A stretch of 25,454 nucleotides of DNA from RGIG8244 sp045639325 (GCA_045639325.1 JAZUCU010000051.1:1-25454), one strand, 5' to 3'; shown: positions 1-7,423, counted from the stretch's first letter. The notes: generated by a model from the letters alone, not told the origin. Numbers and translations are program-made.

Positions 1-330
1 GCAGCAAAACCAATTGTCTGCTTTTTCTTGTTCCATATAGGCATCGTCCTCAATCAAAGGACGGTAAAGTTTCCCGATCAGATACTTCAATGGATTCTTT
101 TTCCACTGGTATCTGTGGCGAAGTTCATGCACATAAATGGGAAAGATGGTCGATACATCCGCATCAAGCAGAACAATTCCACCGAATGAATACAGCCCTG
201 CGATATCGCCGGGCAATTCATTTTTGAACGCAACCGGAACATCTGCCCATGCAAATTCATTCAGCCACTTTCCGTCTTCCGTCTGGGAATACCGCCATAC
301 TTCGTCTTTCAATTCGTCAAGCAGTGACAT
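1..330 (-). CDS. Partial HELRH zinc-metallopeptidase-like protein (C-terminus outside window)
   Basis: An open frame of 110 codons starts with ATG at 330 and runs off the left edge without a stop. An AGGAAA ribosome site lies about 8 nt upstream, and the start is 12 nt after the stop of the LamG gene. Near residue 70 the protein reads VHELRHRYQW, an HExxH zinc-binding motif. About 25 residues later comes an acidic stretch (IEDDAYMEQEKAD) that could give the third, glutamate ligand. From family knowledge, HExxH plus a downstream Glu is the gluzincin-type metallopeptidase arrangement. The N-terminal third contains FAWADVPVAFK, which weakly resembles a segment (WAEVPLAVK) of the protein at 5886-6722. 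No signal peptide is visible. As the last gene seen in a tail-fibre-like operon, it could be a virion-associated peptidase or a host-interaction protein; the substrate is unknown. The motif is clear; the function is inference. Confidence 0.72.
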   Translation of the reverse strand, partial: MSLLDELKDEVWRYSQTEDGKWLNEFAWADVPVAFKNELPGDIAGLYSFGGIVLLDADVSTIFPIYVHELRHRYQWKKNPLKYLIGKLYRPLIEDDAYMEQEKADNWFCC

Positions 331-342
331 AATGCGTTTCCT

Positions 343-1602
343 TTATTCAATAACAACGATTTCTGCAAGTCCATCAAAGCCATCTGTCCCCCATGGGTCT
401 TCCCTGTCTGCTCCTGCGTAAAGGGGATCACCATAATTAGAGAATACATTCCATCCACCGTAATCGGGATTATACATAATACGGTCATAACCTTGTGGAT
501 TTACGTTTGTCCATGTACGATCGTAGCCGGTTGCTGTCGGGTCGTCCTGCACAAATTCTTCTTCCCATACTGGATCAAGGTCAATATGTCGCAACATCAA
601 GCGAGTGCCGCGAGGAGTGCCAACTAATTCTGGAGGCATCTCATCAATTTGTATCTTAAACTCTTTGGAAAGTACGGTGATTTCTTCTTGTGAAAGGGCA
701 CGTTTATAAGTGCGGATACCTGCCATCCATCCATGCCAGTTTACACGGTTAAAACCTGTCCAAACAGCTTGACCATAATAACGTGTAGAACCGCTGGAGG
801 GATTCCAGTCAAGATTTTTTGTTTCCGTCAGCTTACCGTCCGCATACACAGACCAGTCATTACCTGATTTTACAACACAAATATGATGCCACTTATAAAA
901 GTCAATATCAGGTGCATTTACTTCGTATGAAGAGTTTCCATCGCAAGGTGCATAATAACGATTGCTGCTACCAACCAAACTATAACGACCGCCTGATACA
1001 TCCTGATACCATGCAATCATATAACTGAATGACACGCCTTCCTTCATCTTTATCCACACAGATTCGGTTAAATCACCATCGTTGGTTAAGCCATTTACAC
1101 CGAAATATGAATTGCCATTGAAATATGCACAAGGAATTCCCTCATGTACTTCATAAGTCAACTCTCCGGAATATGACAGAGACTGTCCTGTCTCTGCTGT
1201 ATCGGAAGAAGCAGAAAGTGGTACATAGAGAAGAAGCCCCTCTTCAGATATAAGACCGTTTGCGTATTTTACTATAATCAAGGCATCATGAGAGTATACA
1301 TTACCGACAATAGGTGTAACAGATGAATACTGCAATCCATCTGTAACCTCATCAGAAATAGAATAAACACCATCCTGCAAAATCAGTTCATACCCACTCC
1401 ATGTTTTATTCGCTGTATCAACGGAAGCACATTTGTAGAACTTCATGCCCCCCACACTTCCACCATCTGTAATCAACGTTATAGCATTGGCACATTGATT
1501 GATGGTGGAGTCTTCTGCAATGGAAACACCTTTCTTGCGAATCGCATTGACTAGGTTGTTTCTGGCTTCTGTAGTTATATCTTTAATATTATCTAATGAC
1601 AT
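343..1602 (-). CDS. LamG/concanavalin-like tail-fibre or receptor-binding protein
   Basis: 419 residues, ATG at 1602 with AAAGGAAC about 7 nt upstream and a 16-nt gap from the preceding discoidin gene. Residues 1-50 are a helical N-terminus (NIKDITTEARNNLVNAIRKKG) of the kind seen in phage tail proteins. Residues about 52-104 carry the GMKFYKCASVDT...WSGYELILQDGVY module that is also present in the neighbouring protein. Residues about 145-335 look like a LamG/concanavalin A-type jelly roll: YFNGNSYFGV, WIKMKEGVSF, WHHICVVKSGNDWSVYADGKL, MAGIRTYKRALSQEEI. A C-terminal Trp/Tyr/Asp-rich tail of about 85 residues has a repeated GYDR and no family I recognise. No signal peptide. The LamG fold usually binds glycans or proteins, so a role in adsorption to a host surface is likely but inferred. 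It could also be a cell-surface adhesin. Confidence 0.85.
   Translation of the reverse strand: MSLDNIKDITTEARNNLVNAIRKKGVSIAEDSTINQCANAITLITDGGSVGGMKFYKCASVDTANKTWSGYELILQDGVYSISDEVTDGLQYSSVTPIVGNVYSHDALIIVKYANGLISEEGLLLYVPLSASSDTAETGQSLSYSGELTYEVHEGIPCAYFNGNSYFGVNGLTNDGDLTESVWIKMKEGVSFSYMIAWYQDVSGGRYSLVGSSNRYYAPCDGNSSYEVNAPDIDFYKWHHICVVKSGNDWSVYADGKLTETKNLDWNPSSGSTRYYGQAVWTGFNRVNWHGWMAGIRTYKRALSQEEITVLSKEFKIQIDEMPPELVGTPRGTRLMLRHIDLDPVWEEEFVQDDPTATGYDRTWTNVNPQGYDRIMYNPDYGGWNVFSNYGDPLYAGADREDPWGTDGFDGLAEIVVIE
1364..1446 (-). repeat. Copy A of an 83-bp near-identical coding repeat
   Basis: This stretch matches 2196-2278 over 83 bp without gaps; I count six mismatches by eye. It encodes the FYKCASVDT...KTWSGYELILQDGVY segment of the LamG protein. 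The DNA-level identity is much higher than that of the surrounding coding sequence, which suggests recent duplication or recombination between the two fibre genes. Confidence 0.9.
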
Positions 1603-1618
1603 GTGTTATGTTCCTTTC

Positions 1619-2401
1619 TTATTCAAACTGCCCGTAGGCTTTGATCTGCCCAACAATTGAATAACCTGTTGAAAATGGCTCTTTCATATACAATCTGTAA
1701 TAACTGTAACTGCCGGGATTTTGGCACTCAAAGGTATAAGTTCCAAGTGCTGTTGCATTTGTAATTCCGTCTGTCCTTTCATCCACGATCACCCAATCTG
1801 AACCATTATTTGAACCTTGTAATTCCCAATTCCGGGGTGTCATATTAGAAGGATCTTCATTCGCTGCCTGAATAGAATACGATCTAATCTTGGATTTCCG
1901 GAGTTTGTTCTGCCATTGAATCCACTGTGGTGGAGATGTGTAATGATCGGACTGCCATCCATTTCCTGTGTATTCTTCATTGAAGACATAGAACGTTTCT
2001 TTTCCTCCTATACATGAAGAACTTGTAATAAGCCACTCATCCGTTTCATTGGAAGTCATAGATGTAGGTGAAACAAGAACTGTTCCATTGTAAAAATCTT
2101 TGAGTTGCAATAAGCCATCTTCAGAGTAATATGATTCCACCATTGGGGTAACAAATGTGTATTTTAAGTTTTCTGTCAGCACATCTGACACAACATAAAC
2201 ACCATCCTGCAAAATCAGTTCATATCCACTCCATGTTTTATTTACAGTATCAACGGACGCACACTTGTAGAACTTCATACCGCTTACCAATACTGGGGGT
2301 ATGTTTGCATCTTCACCAATGATTGCTTTCATTTCTTCTTCAAATGCAGATGTGTCTGCTTCACCACTTCCCTGTGGTACGTATTGTGTTAAATATTTCA
2401 T
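1619..2401 (-). CDS. Discoidin (F5/8 type C)-like tail-fibre or receptor-binding protein
   Basis: 260 residues, ATG at 2401 preceded by GAGGTGA, 11 nt after the stop of the collagen-like gene. Residues 1-40 form a short N-terminal linker (YLTQYVPQGSGEADTSAFEEE). Residues about 41-100 hold the FYKCASVDT...WSGYELILQDGVY module shared with the LamG protein. Residues about 118-258 resemble an F5/8 type C (discoidin) beta-sandwich: WLITSSS near its start, GNGWQSDHYTSPPQWIQWQN, IRSYSIQAANEDPSNMTPRNW, WELQGSNNGSDWVIVDERT, and a closing YYRLYMKEPFSTGYSIVGQI. In this family the loops at one end of the sandwich bind carbohydrates or lipids. Together with the adjacent LamG and collagen-like genes it looks like one of a set of alternative or stacked receptor-binding proteins. 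The domain call is by pattern, not by search. Confidence 0.83.
   Translation of the reverse strand: MKYLTQYVPQGSGEADTSAFEEEMKAIIGEDANIPPVLVSGMKFYKCASVDTVNKTWSGYELILQDGVYVVSDVLTENLKYTFVTPMVESYYSEDGLLQLKDFYNGTVLVSPTSMTSNETDEWLITSSSCIGGKETFYVFNEEYTGNGWQSDHYTSPPQWIQWQNKLRKSKIRSYSIQAANEDPSNMTPRNWELQGSNNGSDWVIVDERTDGITNATALGTYTFECQNPGSYSYYRLYMKEPFSTGYSIVGQIKAYGQFE
2196..2278 (-). repeat. Copy B of an 83-bp near-identical coding repeat
   Basis: Partner of 1364-1446, same orientation, about 830 bp apart. It encodes the same FYKCASVDT...KTWSGYELILQDGVY segment in the discoidin-like protein. Similarity continues beyond the repeat only at the protein level (TPxVxxxYSxDxL). Confidence 0.9.
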
Positions 2402-2412
2402 AGTACGTCACC

Positions 2413-3768
2413 TCATTTCGCTTCAATTACAGTCCACTCAGAACCAGTCCAGAAGAATTCAACTGTGCCTGATGTTTTATCAAGAGTAAAGCCCTCTGTA
2501 TCACCATCAATGCTTTCTCCATTGGACGGAATAACAACCACGTTTTCTGTTTGATTGTTGGTGCTGATTCTGATATAATCACCAATATTTCCGGCAGGGA
2601 GAGTAATTGTTACAGCGTTACTGCAAACATACCAGTATCCGCTACGGGCTTCAGTATTGCCTGAAATAACAGTCCTTGTATACCCATTACCTGAACCAGA
2701 ACCGCCACCCGGAACCGTTGTACCACCGGCAAAGACCAGTTTCCATGTACCGGAAATAGCACCGAATTGTGTAAAATCCACTTTCAACCCAGTCTCAGTC
2801 CAAATCATCGCCAAGCGCACATCACCATCCATGATCACACCGTCACCGGAAATGATGTTGACCGCTACAAAATTGCGAGACGATACCCCCATTTCGGCAA
2901 ACGTCTTGAAAAGAATACCATTGGATAAGTCCGCATTGGTAAACTCAAAAGGCGGAATTCCGTTCACAAACATGACTTCTGCATTCGCCAAAAACCCGGT
3001 ATCCTGCTCATCAAGAAACCAATTCCCGTTTTCGCCGATGCGAGGGGTAATACCATCTCTTCCATCGACACCATCCTTGCCAGCGTTACCATCTCTGCCG
3101 TCTTTCCCGTCAGCTCCGGCAGGACCTCTTGCTCCGGCAGGGAGTTTGATCCAGGGTGACCACTCACTTTGAGCCGCAGAATTGCGATAACGGAAATACG
3201 TATCATCATCCGTCTGCCCCGTATGTGCCGCATTTTCATCCGCAGGATCATGCGTGAATTGATGTTCATCGGCGGCACGCAGAATTGCCTGTACTTTGGT
3301 GACGGTCATGTAATCGGACGGCACTTCTTCCGGCAACTCGCCGCCATCGGGGTCAATGACAGATGACAGGCGGATCTCGAACATAACATAAAGTTTTGTC
3401 TTTGCATTCTGATCCAACCCCCAGAGTTCAAAGTACGCCTTTTTATTGAGTGCACCATCGACCGCCTGCTGAAAGTTCACCGTATTAGCGTTGAGAGAAA
3501 TCTTGAGAATACCGCTGCTTTTCTGCGAGTGATCAATATCCTGATCAAGGGAACGGATAACAGGTGCCGTTGTGTGCGTGAAATCCACATCGACCGCCGC
3601 ACGGAACGATTCGATCCCGGTCAAATCAAAGGGCACGCCGTTATCATTCAAAAGATTGAGAGTCCATTCCGGCTGCTGTTTGAAGCAGATTGATGGAAAT
3701 TCTCCGGAAAGTCTGATCCCCTGCTCATTGCAGCGGGTCTGACTTTTGATGTTGTAGTAAATGTTCAT
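2413..3768 (-). CDS. BppU-like / collagen-like phage baseplate or tail-fibre protein
   Basis: 451 residues, ATG at 3768 with a strong AGGAGGT ribosome site 5-6 nt upstream. Residues about 1-138 are beta-rich and resemble the N-terminal domain of phage baseplate upper proteins (BppU): PEWTLNLLNDNGVPFDLTG, then FELWGLDQNAKTKLYVMFEIRL. Residues 212-239 are ten uninterrupted Gly-X-Y triplets rich in K-D and R-D pairs, a collagen-like triple-helix stalk. They are followed by ITPRIGENGNWFLDEQDTG, a stretch I associate with phage-type collagen fibres. A Gly/Ser linker lies near residues 350-365. The C-terminal domain (GYWYVCSNAVTITLPAG...GDYIRIST...FFWTGSEWTVIE) has the pattern of small beta-structured fibre tips. 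It is probably trimeric, joining a baseplate-type body to a receptor-binding tip. It is the strongest evidence that this operon is phage-derived. Confidence 0.85.
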   Translation of the reverse strand: MNIYYNIKSQTRCNEQGIRLSGEFPSICFKQQPEWTLNLLNDNGVPFDLTGIESFRAAVDVDFTHTTAPVIRSLDQDIDHSQKSSGILKISLNANTVNFQQAVDGALNKKAYFELWGLDQNAKTKLYVMFEIRLSSVIDPDGGELPEEVPSDYMTVTKVQAILRAADEHQFTHDPADENAAHTGQTDDDTYFRYRNSAAQSEWSPWIKLPAGARGPAGADGKDGRDGNAGKDGVDGRDGITPRIGENGNWFLDEQDTGFLANAEVMFVNGIPPFEFTNADLSNGILFKTFAEMGVSSRNFVAVNIISGDGVIMDGDVRLAMIWTETGLKVDFTQFGAISGTWKLVFAGGTTVPGGGSGSGNGYTRTVISGNTEARSGYWYVCSNAVTITLPAGNIGDYIRISTNNQTENVVVIPSNGESIDGDTEGFTLDKTSGTVEFFWTGSEWTVIEAK

Positions 3769-3791
3769 ATAAACCTCCTGACTGTTTATTT

Positions 3792-4814
3792 TTATTCATC
3801 GGGGCGGAATTTGAAGCCGCCTTCGCAATTATAATCCAAAGCAAAATGACAATATGCCTGAAGGATGTAACGTATTCGCCCCCCGGTAAGAAGATATTGT
3901 TTCATGTCTTTCAGATCAAATTTGAAAAGCTCTATTTTTCCACCGTTATCTTCTGAAACCTGCCCCAGATCAAGCACCTTGTTTTTGCCTTCTTCAAAAC
4001 CATACCCGAAATCCTCAAAAACATATTGCGATAATTGTTCCGGCGCATGGAATACCTTGACAAGGCAGTAAACTCGCGGCTTTGTAAAACTGCGAATCTC
4101 TATACTTTCCGGAAGATGAGCTGAAAAAACAGCAATGCCATTATAGTCATCCGATTCCGCCTGCATCCCCATGTAAAATACACCCTGCTGCACTTCACTC
4201 TTGATCATGTAATGATCCGCATAATCATGAATATAAAGTTCCGCTAAACGTTCAAGACGCGCATCCTTATCTGTAATACCTTCCAATTCATCCCGATACA
4301 TCTTTTCCAAATGATCTTCTGCATACGCATCCGGTACATGCGAATTCATCTTTATGACCGGATAAAGAAACATGGTCATTGCATCCAGTGTCTTCCTTGC
4401 CCATTTCAGAAATTCTTTCGCCTGCGATAACGGCGAACCAATCCCGGGAACCGGATAGGTAACAACCGGTGTGAGCCGTTCCTGTAATGACGGCGGACTT
4501 CCATAATCCCATGCAGTTTCATCATGAAAAAAATCTTCTTTCCGCACAATACTCTTTCCGTACATGGCAAGCGTGTGGTGCAGCATATCATATATCAAAT
4601 TTTTCATTGACTCCACAGATGGAATATGAAATCGGTTCCGCCGGTAAATCAATTCGGAATAATGCCACGATCTGAAACCGGATGACGCAAGCGCTTTTCT
4701 GCGTTCATCCATCGCTTTCAAAATGGCAAGGTAATAACAGAACTTTGAGGGATCCGGATCCGTCCAATCCATATCAAGATCGTTCCAGCTTTCCGGTTCA
4801 ATCATTGCTTCCAT
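3792..4814 (-). CDS. Unrecognised 340-residue protein of the tail-like operon
   Basis: ATG at 4814 is supported by GGGGAGG 7 nt upstream; this start overlaps the end of the preceding gene by 13 nt. A second ATG at 4805 is possible but has worse spacing. I do not recognise the family. The N-terminal half is Trp/Tyr-rich and mostly helical (PDPSKFCYYLAILKAMDERRKAL, SGFRSWHYSELIYRRNRF). The middle has YPVPGIGSPLSQAKEFLKWARKTLDAM and an acidic helix. The last 120 residues alternate in a beta pattern (MGMQAESDDYNGIAVFSAHL, IRSFTKPRVYCLVKVFH). No signal peptide or membrane segment. Its place between small virion-like proteins and the BppU/collagen fibre suggests a structural or assembly role in the same particle; this is inference from position only. 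Confidence 0.75.
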   Translation of the reverse strand: MEAMIEPESWNDLDMDWTDPDPSKFCYYLAILKAMDERRKALASSGFRSWHYSELIYRRNRFHIPSVESMKNLIYDMLHHTLAMYGKSIVRKEDFFHDETAWDYGSPPSLQERLTPVVTYPVPGIGSPLSQAKEFLKWARKTLDAMTMFLYPVIKMNSHVPDAYAEDHLEKMYRDELEGITDKDARLERLAELYIHDYADHYMIKSEVQQGVFYMGMQAESDDYNGIAVFSAHLPESIEIRSFTKPRVYCLVKVFHAPEQLSQYVFEDFGYGFEEGKNKVLDLGQVSEDNGGKIELFKFDLKDMKQYLLTGGRIRYILQAYCHFALDYNCEGGFKFRPDE

Positions 4815-5467
4815 GTCATTGCCTCCCCAAAATAAACAATAAGCGGAAATTCTTTGCCATCATACTTTTTGTCGCTGTTCTCAACCTGTTCCAGCGGCGT
4901 CCCGATCCGCAGCGTGCCTTCCGCTCCATCCCGCGGATCATAATAGCCGCAGGGAACATTATGCCGGTGCAGAACGCCATCGTCTCTGCGGACCCAGCGC
5001 GGAAATTCTTTGACAACGGTTATATTTTTGGCAGGATCCTGATAATGTTTCCCGATCAAAGATTTTTCATTCACTGTTCCGCTGTGTGCCCGGGTAAGTG
5101 TCCAATATTCCATTTCGCGGAACGATTCTTCCGGCGCAAGAAATTCCCCCGGTACCCAACCTCTGGTAAGAACCACATCTCCATTGTAATTGATAAACAT
5201 GGAATACTCATCACTTTTCCAGAGGATACCATTATAATAGCAAACCGATGGTTCCGGTTTCAGAAGAATATCATATTCCGGAATCCGGTAGGATGGATAA
5301 GGGTTGACAGCAATAAAACACTCTTTATACTGGTTCTGCAAATAATCAAGATAAACCGTTTTGCCTGCATCTCCTTCCATGCCGATGTAGGTCTGATAAC
5401 GTGTGATATCACTTATGCAGAACGGATTCCATACAATAACCGCACCCGGACTTTTCAGAAAACTCAT
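4802..5467 (-). CDS. Unrecognised protein with IPE...YYNGIL motif, tail-like operon
   Basis: 221 residues from ATG at 5467, which has AAAGGG about 7 nt upstream and follows the previous stop by 2 nt. An in-frame TTG at 5473 would overlap that stop by 4 nt but is a weaker start. No family recognised. The sequence is Tyr/Pro-rich and beta-like (MSFLKSPGAVIVWNPFCIS, FIAVNPYPSYRIPEYDILLK, CYYNGILWKSDEYSMFINYN). The C-terminal part has RWVRRDDGVLHRHNVPCGYY and LIVYFGEAMTW. The IPE-to-YYNGIL segment aligns by eye with one in the protein encoded at 5886-6722, so the two may share a fold. Soluble, without a signal peptide. Likely a virion-type structural component; function unknown. Confidence 0.75.
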   Translation of the reverse strand: MSFLKSPGAVIVWNPFCISDITRYQTYIGMEGDAGKTVYLDYLQNQYKECFIAVNPYPSYRIPEYDILLKPEPSVCYYNGILWKSDEYSMFINYNGDVVLTRGWVPGEFLAPEESFREMEYWTLTRAHSGTVNEKSLIGKHYQDPAKNITVVKEFPRWVRRDDGVLHRHNVPCGYYDPRDGAEGTLRIGTPLEQVENSDKKYDGKEFPLIVYFGEAMTWKQ

Positions 5468-5469
5468 TT

Positions 5470-5883
5470 TCAAGCCCTTTCTGCATTGACTTCATATTTT
5501 TCCGTCCGGACAGGATATACCCATAAAATCGTTTCCTGTTCGATTTCCGCTCCGTATGCAAGCTCCGGAAGAAACACAAACACATTCCGTTCCGTCGGTT
5601 CTTCCGCAAGCCCATTACCATACAAATCCGCATAAAAACCGTTATCCATACGGCCGCGAATCCGGGCAAGAGTCGCAACCGACTGCGTGGATATCGTACT
5701 GCCACTGTGCTCACTTTCCCCGCCGGCGGCATTGATTACAATACCATCTCCGGTTTCAATCAATGTCACTCCGCAACCGGCAATCAACCGGTTCTGACGC
5801 AGCCAGAGAATAATCTCTCCGATTTTCTGCAAAGCTGCCTGCCAGGGGCGCAACCCCCGTTGTATCGGTTCCAGATTTTTCAT
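5470..5883 (-). CDS. Small virion-like protein (137 residues)
   Basis: I place the start at ATG 5883, 2 nt after the stop of the upstream gene. The frame is open to 6021, but the extra 46 residues would overlap the upstream gene by more than 130 nt, which does not fit this compact operon. The N-terminus is a helix (NLEPIQRGLRPWQAALQKIG, EIILWLRQNRLIAG). It is followed by GVTLIETGDGIVINAAGG, a Gly/Ser linker, then SVATLARIRGRMDNGFYADL and a closing TILWVYPV. This small beta domain, where a ligand-free linker leads to RGR...YGNG...YPV, has the look of phage or phage-derived structural proteins, but I cannot name a family. No membrane segment or signal peptide. Confidence 0.7.
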   Translation of the reverse strand: MKNLEPIQRGLRPWQAALQKIGEIILWLRQNRLIAGCGVTLIETGDGIVINAAGGESEHSGSTISTQSVATLARIRGRMDNGFYADLYGNGLAEEPTERNVFVFLPELAYGAEIEQETILWVYPVRTEKYEVNAERA

Positions 5884-5885
5884 AT

Positions 5886-6722
5886 TCAATAACCTATCTT
5901 TGATGCTGTTATACGTGGCGGATAAAGGTCCAAATCCCATTTCGCAGGCAAATATGTCCAGACACATTCCGCTTCCCACTTCTTCCCATTGTAACGGATC
6001 GAAGCATTGTCCAATTTCCATTGCCCTCCCTGCTTGCCTACGCCCATATCTCCAAGCGGCGGTTTGCTGACCACTGTATTCAGTACTTTTTTCACCGCCC
6101 AGCTTGCTGCCGTTTCACTGTTGTATTCCCCGTATTCCGTAATCTGATACGTATGATACGTGATATAACGCTCCTCCCCTTTCGCTGGAGATCGCACATA
6201 AACCCAATGTTTTCCACTGCCTGCCGGCTGGGTGGGAATGCGATTCGTTCTGGTCCAGGCATACAATATCCCGTTGTAATAAAACGTACTCCCGTCTTTC
6301 AGAAAAGTATAACTGTCTTCCGGAATCGGTGCACTTTTTACAGCAAGCGGAACTTCCGCCCACAGATAATGATCCCAGTAAGTTCGGTAATTATCAAGAA
6401 ATTTCAACGGCAGTGACAGCGTAATCGTACGCAAAGTATGGCGTTGCGGCTCCTGACGCTCCCGACGGTTGCCGAAGTTGATGACCATTCCCGTACTGTC
6501 CAGCTCCGCTACACCGTGAACATCACAATACCATATCGCTCCCTCACGGTAAAAACGGGTGCGGATGATTTCGCCGATGGCACTGTCAGAACCTTCCGGA
6601 TAATTCGTTTGAATAAATTCCTCCAATTCTTTGTAATCAAACGAATAATATGTCCGGCTCGTTTCTTTTCTCGATGATTCACTGTTGATCATCTCAGATT
6701 TGAATTTTACTTTTACACTCAT
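5886..6722 (-). CDS. Unrecognised 278-residue protein of the tail-like operon
   Basis: ATG at 6722 overlaps the previous stop by 4 nt (ATGA), suggesting translational coupling. I do not recognise the family. The N-terminal 110 residues read like a beta-sheet domain with a symmetric flavour (RTYYSFDYKELEEFIQTNYP, EGAIWYCDVHGVAELDSTG, HTLRTITLSLPLKFLD). A central block contains YLWAEVPLAVK and then STFYYNGILYAWT, similar to a block in the protein at 4802-5467. The C-terminus has YITYHTYQITEYGEYNS, a helix (AASWAVKKVLNTVVS) and WEAECVWTYLPAKWDLDLYPP. The pattern of beta strand, helix and WxxxLYP end suggests a baseplate- or adaptor-like structural protein; that is inference. No signal peptide. 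Confidence 0.75.
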   Translation of the reverse strand: MSVKVKFKSEMINSESSRKETSRTYYSFDYKELEEFIQTNYPEGSDSAIGEIIRTRFYREGAIWYCDVHGVAELDSTGMVINFGNRRERQEPQRHTLRTITLSLPLKFLDNYRTYWDHYLWAEVPLAVKSAPIPEDSYTFLKDGSTFYYNGILYAWTRTNRIPTQPAGSGKHWVYVRSPAKGEERYITYHTYQITEYGEYNSETAASWAVKKVLNTVVSKPPLGDMGVGKQGGQWKLDNASIRYNGKKWEAECVWTYLPAKWDLDLYPPRITASKIGY

Positions 6723-7207
6723 GTCCTGTATTCCTGTTCAAATTTTTCAATAACACTGCTGATCCGTTCCAGTTTTTCTGACGTCTCGGTCAATTTCCCG
6801 AGAATTTCATGCAGCTCCGGAATGTCGCCGGATGTATGCCCCGTTACAAAATTACCACGGTCCGTCAACTCCTGAAGTTCCGGCAGCAAGACCAGCAGTT
6901 CATCCCCCCAATCACCGGCGCCGGATAACTCCCCATCCGCTTTCGGTTGTTCGACTTTCGGCAATTCCGGTAAAAGAGCCTCTTCCCGGAAGGCGGCAAT
7001 TCCCCTTTCCGTATCCATCTCCATTCCCGGTGATGCCGGAAGCATGGTAAAAAGATCCGACTCTTCTTCGTCTGCTTCTGCATCCCGATCCATTTCATTG
7101 AAATACAATGTGTTTTTGATCGAAAACAAGGGCAGTCCCCCGTCGTCCTCATGCAAAATGGCCTTCTGGATTTTGCCCGTGTTTTTGTTTTTCACTTCTG
7201 AATTCAT
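6719..7207 (-). CDS. Acidic coiled-coil protein, first gene of the tail-like operon
   Basis: 162 residues from ATG 7207; an in-frame GTG at 7219 would add four residues (MKKI). Neither start has a clear Shine-Dalgarno. Residues 1-40 include a basic-polar stretch and FSIKNTLYFNEMD. Residues 40-110 are very acidic and Pro/Glu/Leu-rich with low complexity (DAEADEEESDLF, LLPELPKVEQPKADGELSG). The last 35 residues form a probable coiled coil (IPELHEILGKLTETSEKLE, RISSVIEKFEQEY). No family recognised and no signal peptide. It is the promoter-proximal gene of the minus-strand operon and overlaps the next gene by 4 nt, so it may set stoichiometry or act as a scaffold/regulator; there is no direct evidence for either. 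Confidence 0.68.
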   Translation of the reverse strand: MNSEVKNKNTGKIQKAILHEDDGGLPLFSIKNTLYFNEMDRDAEADEEESDLFTMLPASPGMEMDTERGIAAFREEALLPELPKVEQPKADGELSGAGDWGDELLVLLPELQELTDRGNFVTGHTSGDIPELHEILGKLTETSEKLERISSVIEKFEQEYRT

Positions 7208-7266
7208 AATTTTTTTCACTTTTCTGTTGATTGTTACGTCATTAAATAATGCAAAAAGCCATACCG

Positions 7267-7295
7267 TTTCATAAAAAAAATGGATTTTTATGAAA
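7267..7295. promoter_or_regulatory. Perfect 11-bp inverted repeat, candidate operator
   Basis: TTTCATAAAAA at 7267-7277 and TTTTTATGAAA at 7285-7295 are exact reverse complements separated by 7 nt. The element lies between the divergently transcribed tail-like operon and lptD, 16 nt upstream of the lptD -35 box. Neither arm is followed by a T-tract in the direction away from a gene end, so it is not a typical terminator. AT-richness makes chance more likely than for a GC-rich palindrome. Confidence 0.5.
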
Positions 7296-7310
7296 AAAGG
7301 AAAAAAATAA

Positions 7311-7339
7311 TTGAAAATCTGGAATAGATGTGCTATATT
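7311..7339 (+). promoter_or_regulatory. Sigma70-type promoter of lptD with extended -10
   Basis: TTGAAA at 7311-7316, a 17-nt spacer, then TGC-TATATT with the -10 hexamer at 7334-7339. Five of six bases match each consensus hexamer and there is a TGn extension. Transcription would start near 7346, giving a leader of about 80 nt before the chosen lptD start. It also shows that the in-frame ATG at 7328 cannot be the start, since it lies inside the promoter. Confidence 0.75.
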
Positions 7340-7423
7340 ATATTTAAAATAATACTGTTTCCTGACATTGCGGTTTTTCGCAGAAATTCCGGCAGTGTTC
7401 GAAAAATGTGGATCACGGATTTT

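Noticed and set aside
343..1602. Possible diversity-generating retroelement target in the C-terminal end of the LamG protein
   Set aside because: No reverse transcriptase or template repeat is in the window and the C-terminal tail lacks a visible variable/template repeat pair.
5884..6021. Extended N-terminus for the small protein ending at 5470, starting at 6021
   Set aside because: It would overlap the upstream gene by more than 130 nt; ATG 5883 right after that gene's stop fits better.
7328..7423. Longer N-terminus of LptD starting at ATG 7328
   Set aside because: The codon lies inside the -10 region of the promoter, and the extra residues precede a good signal peptide.
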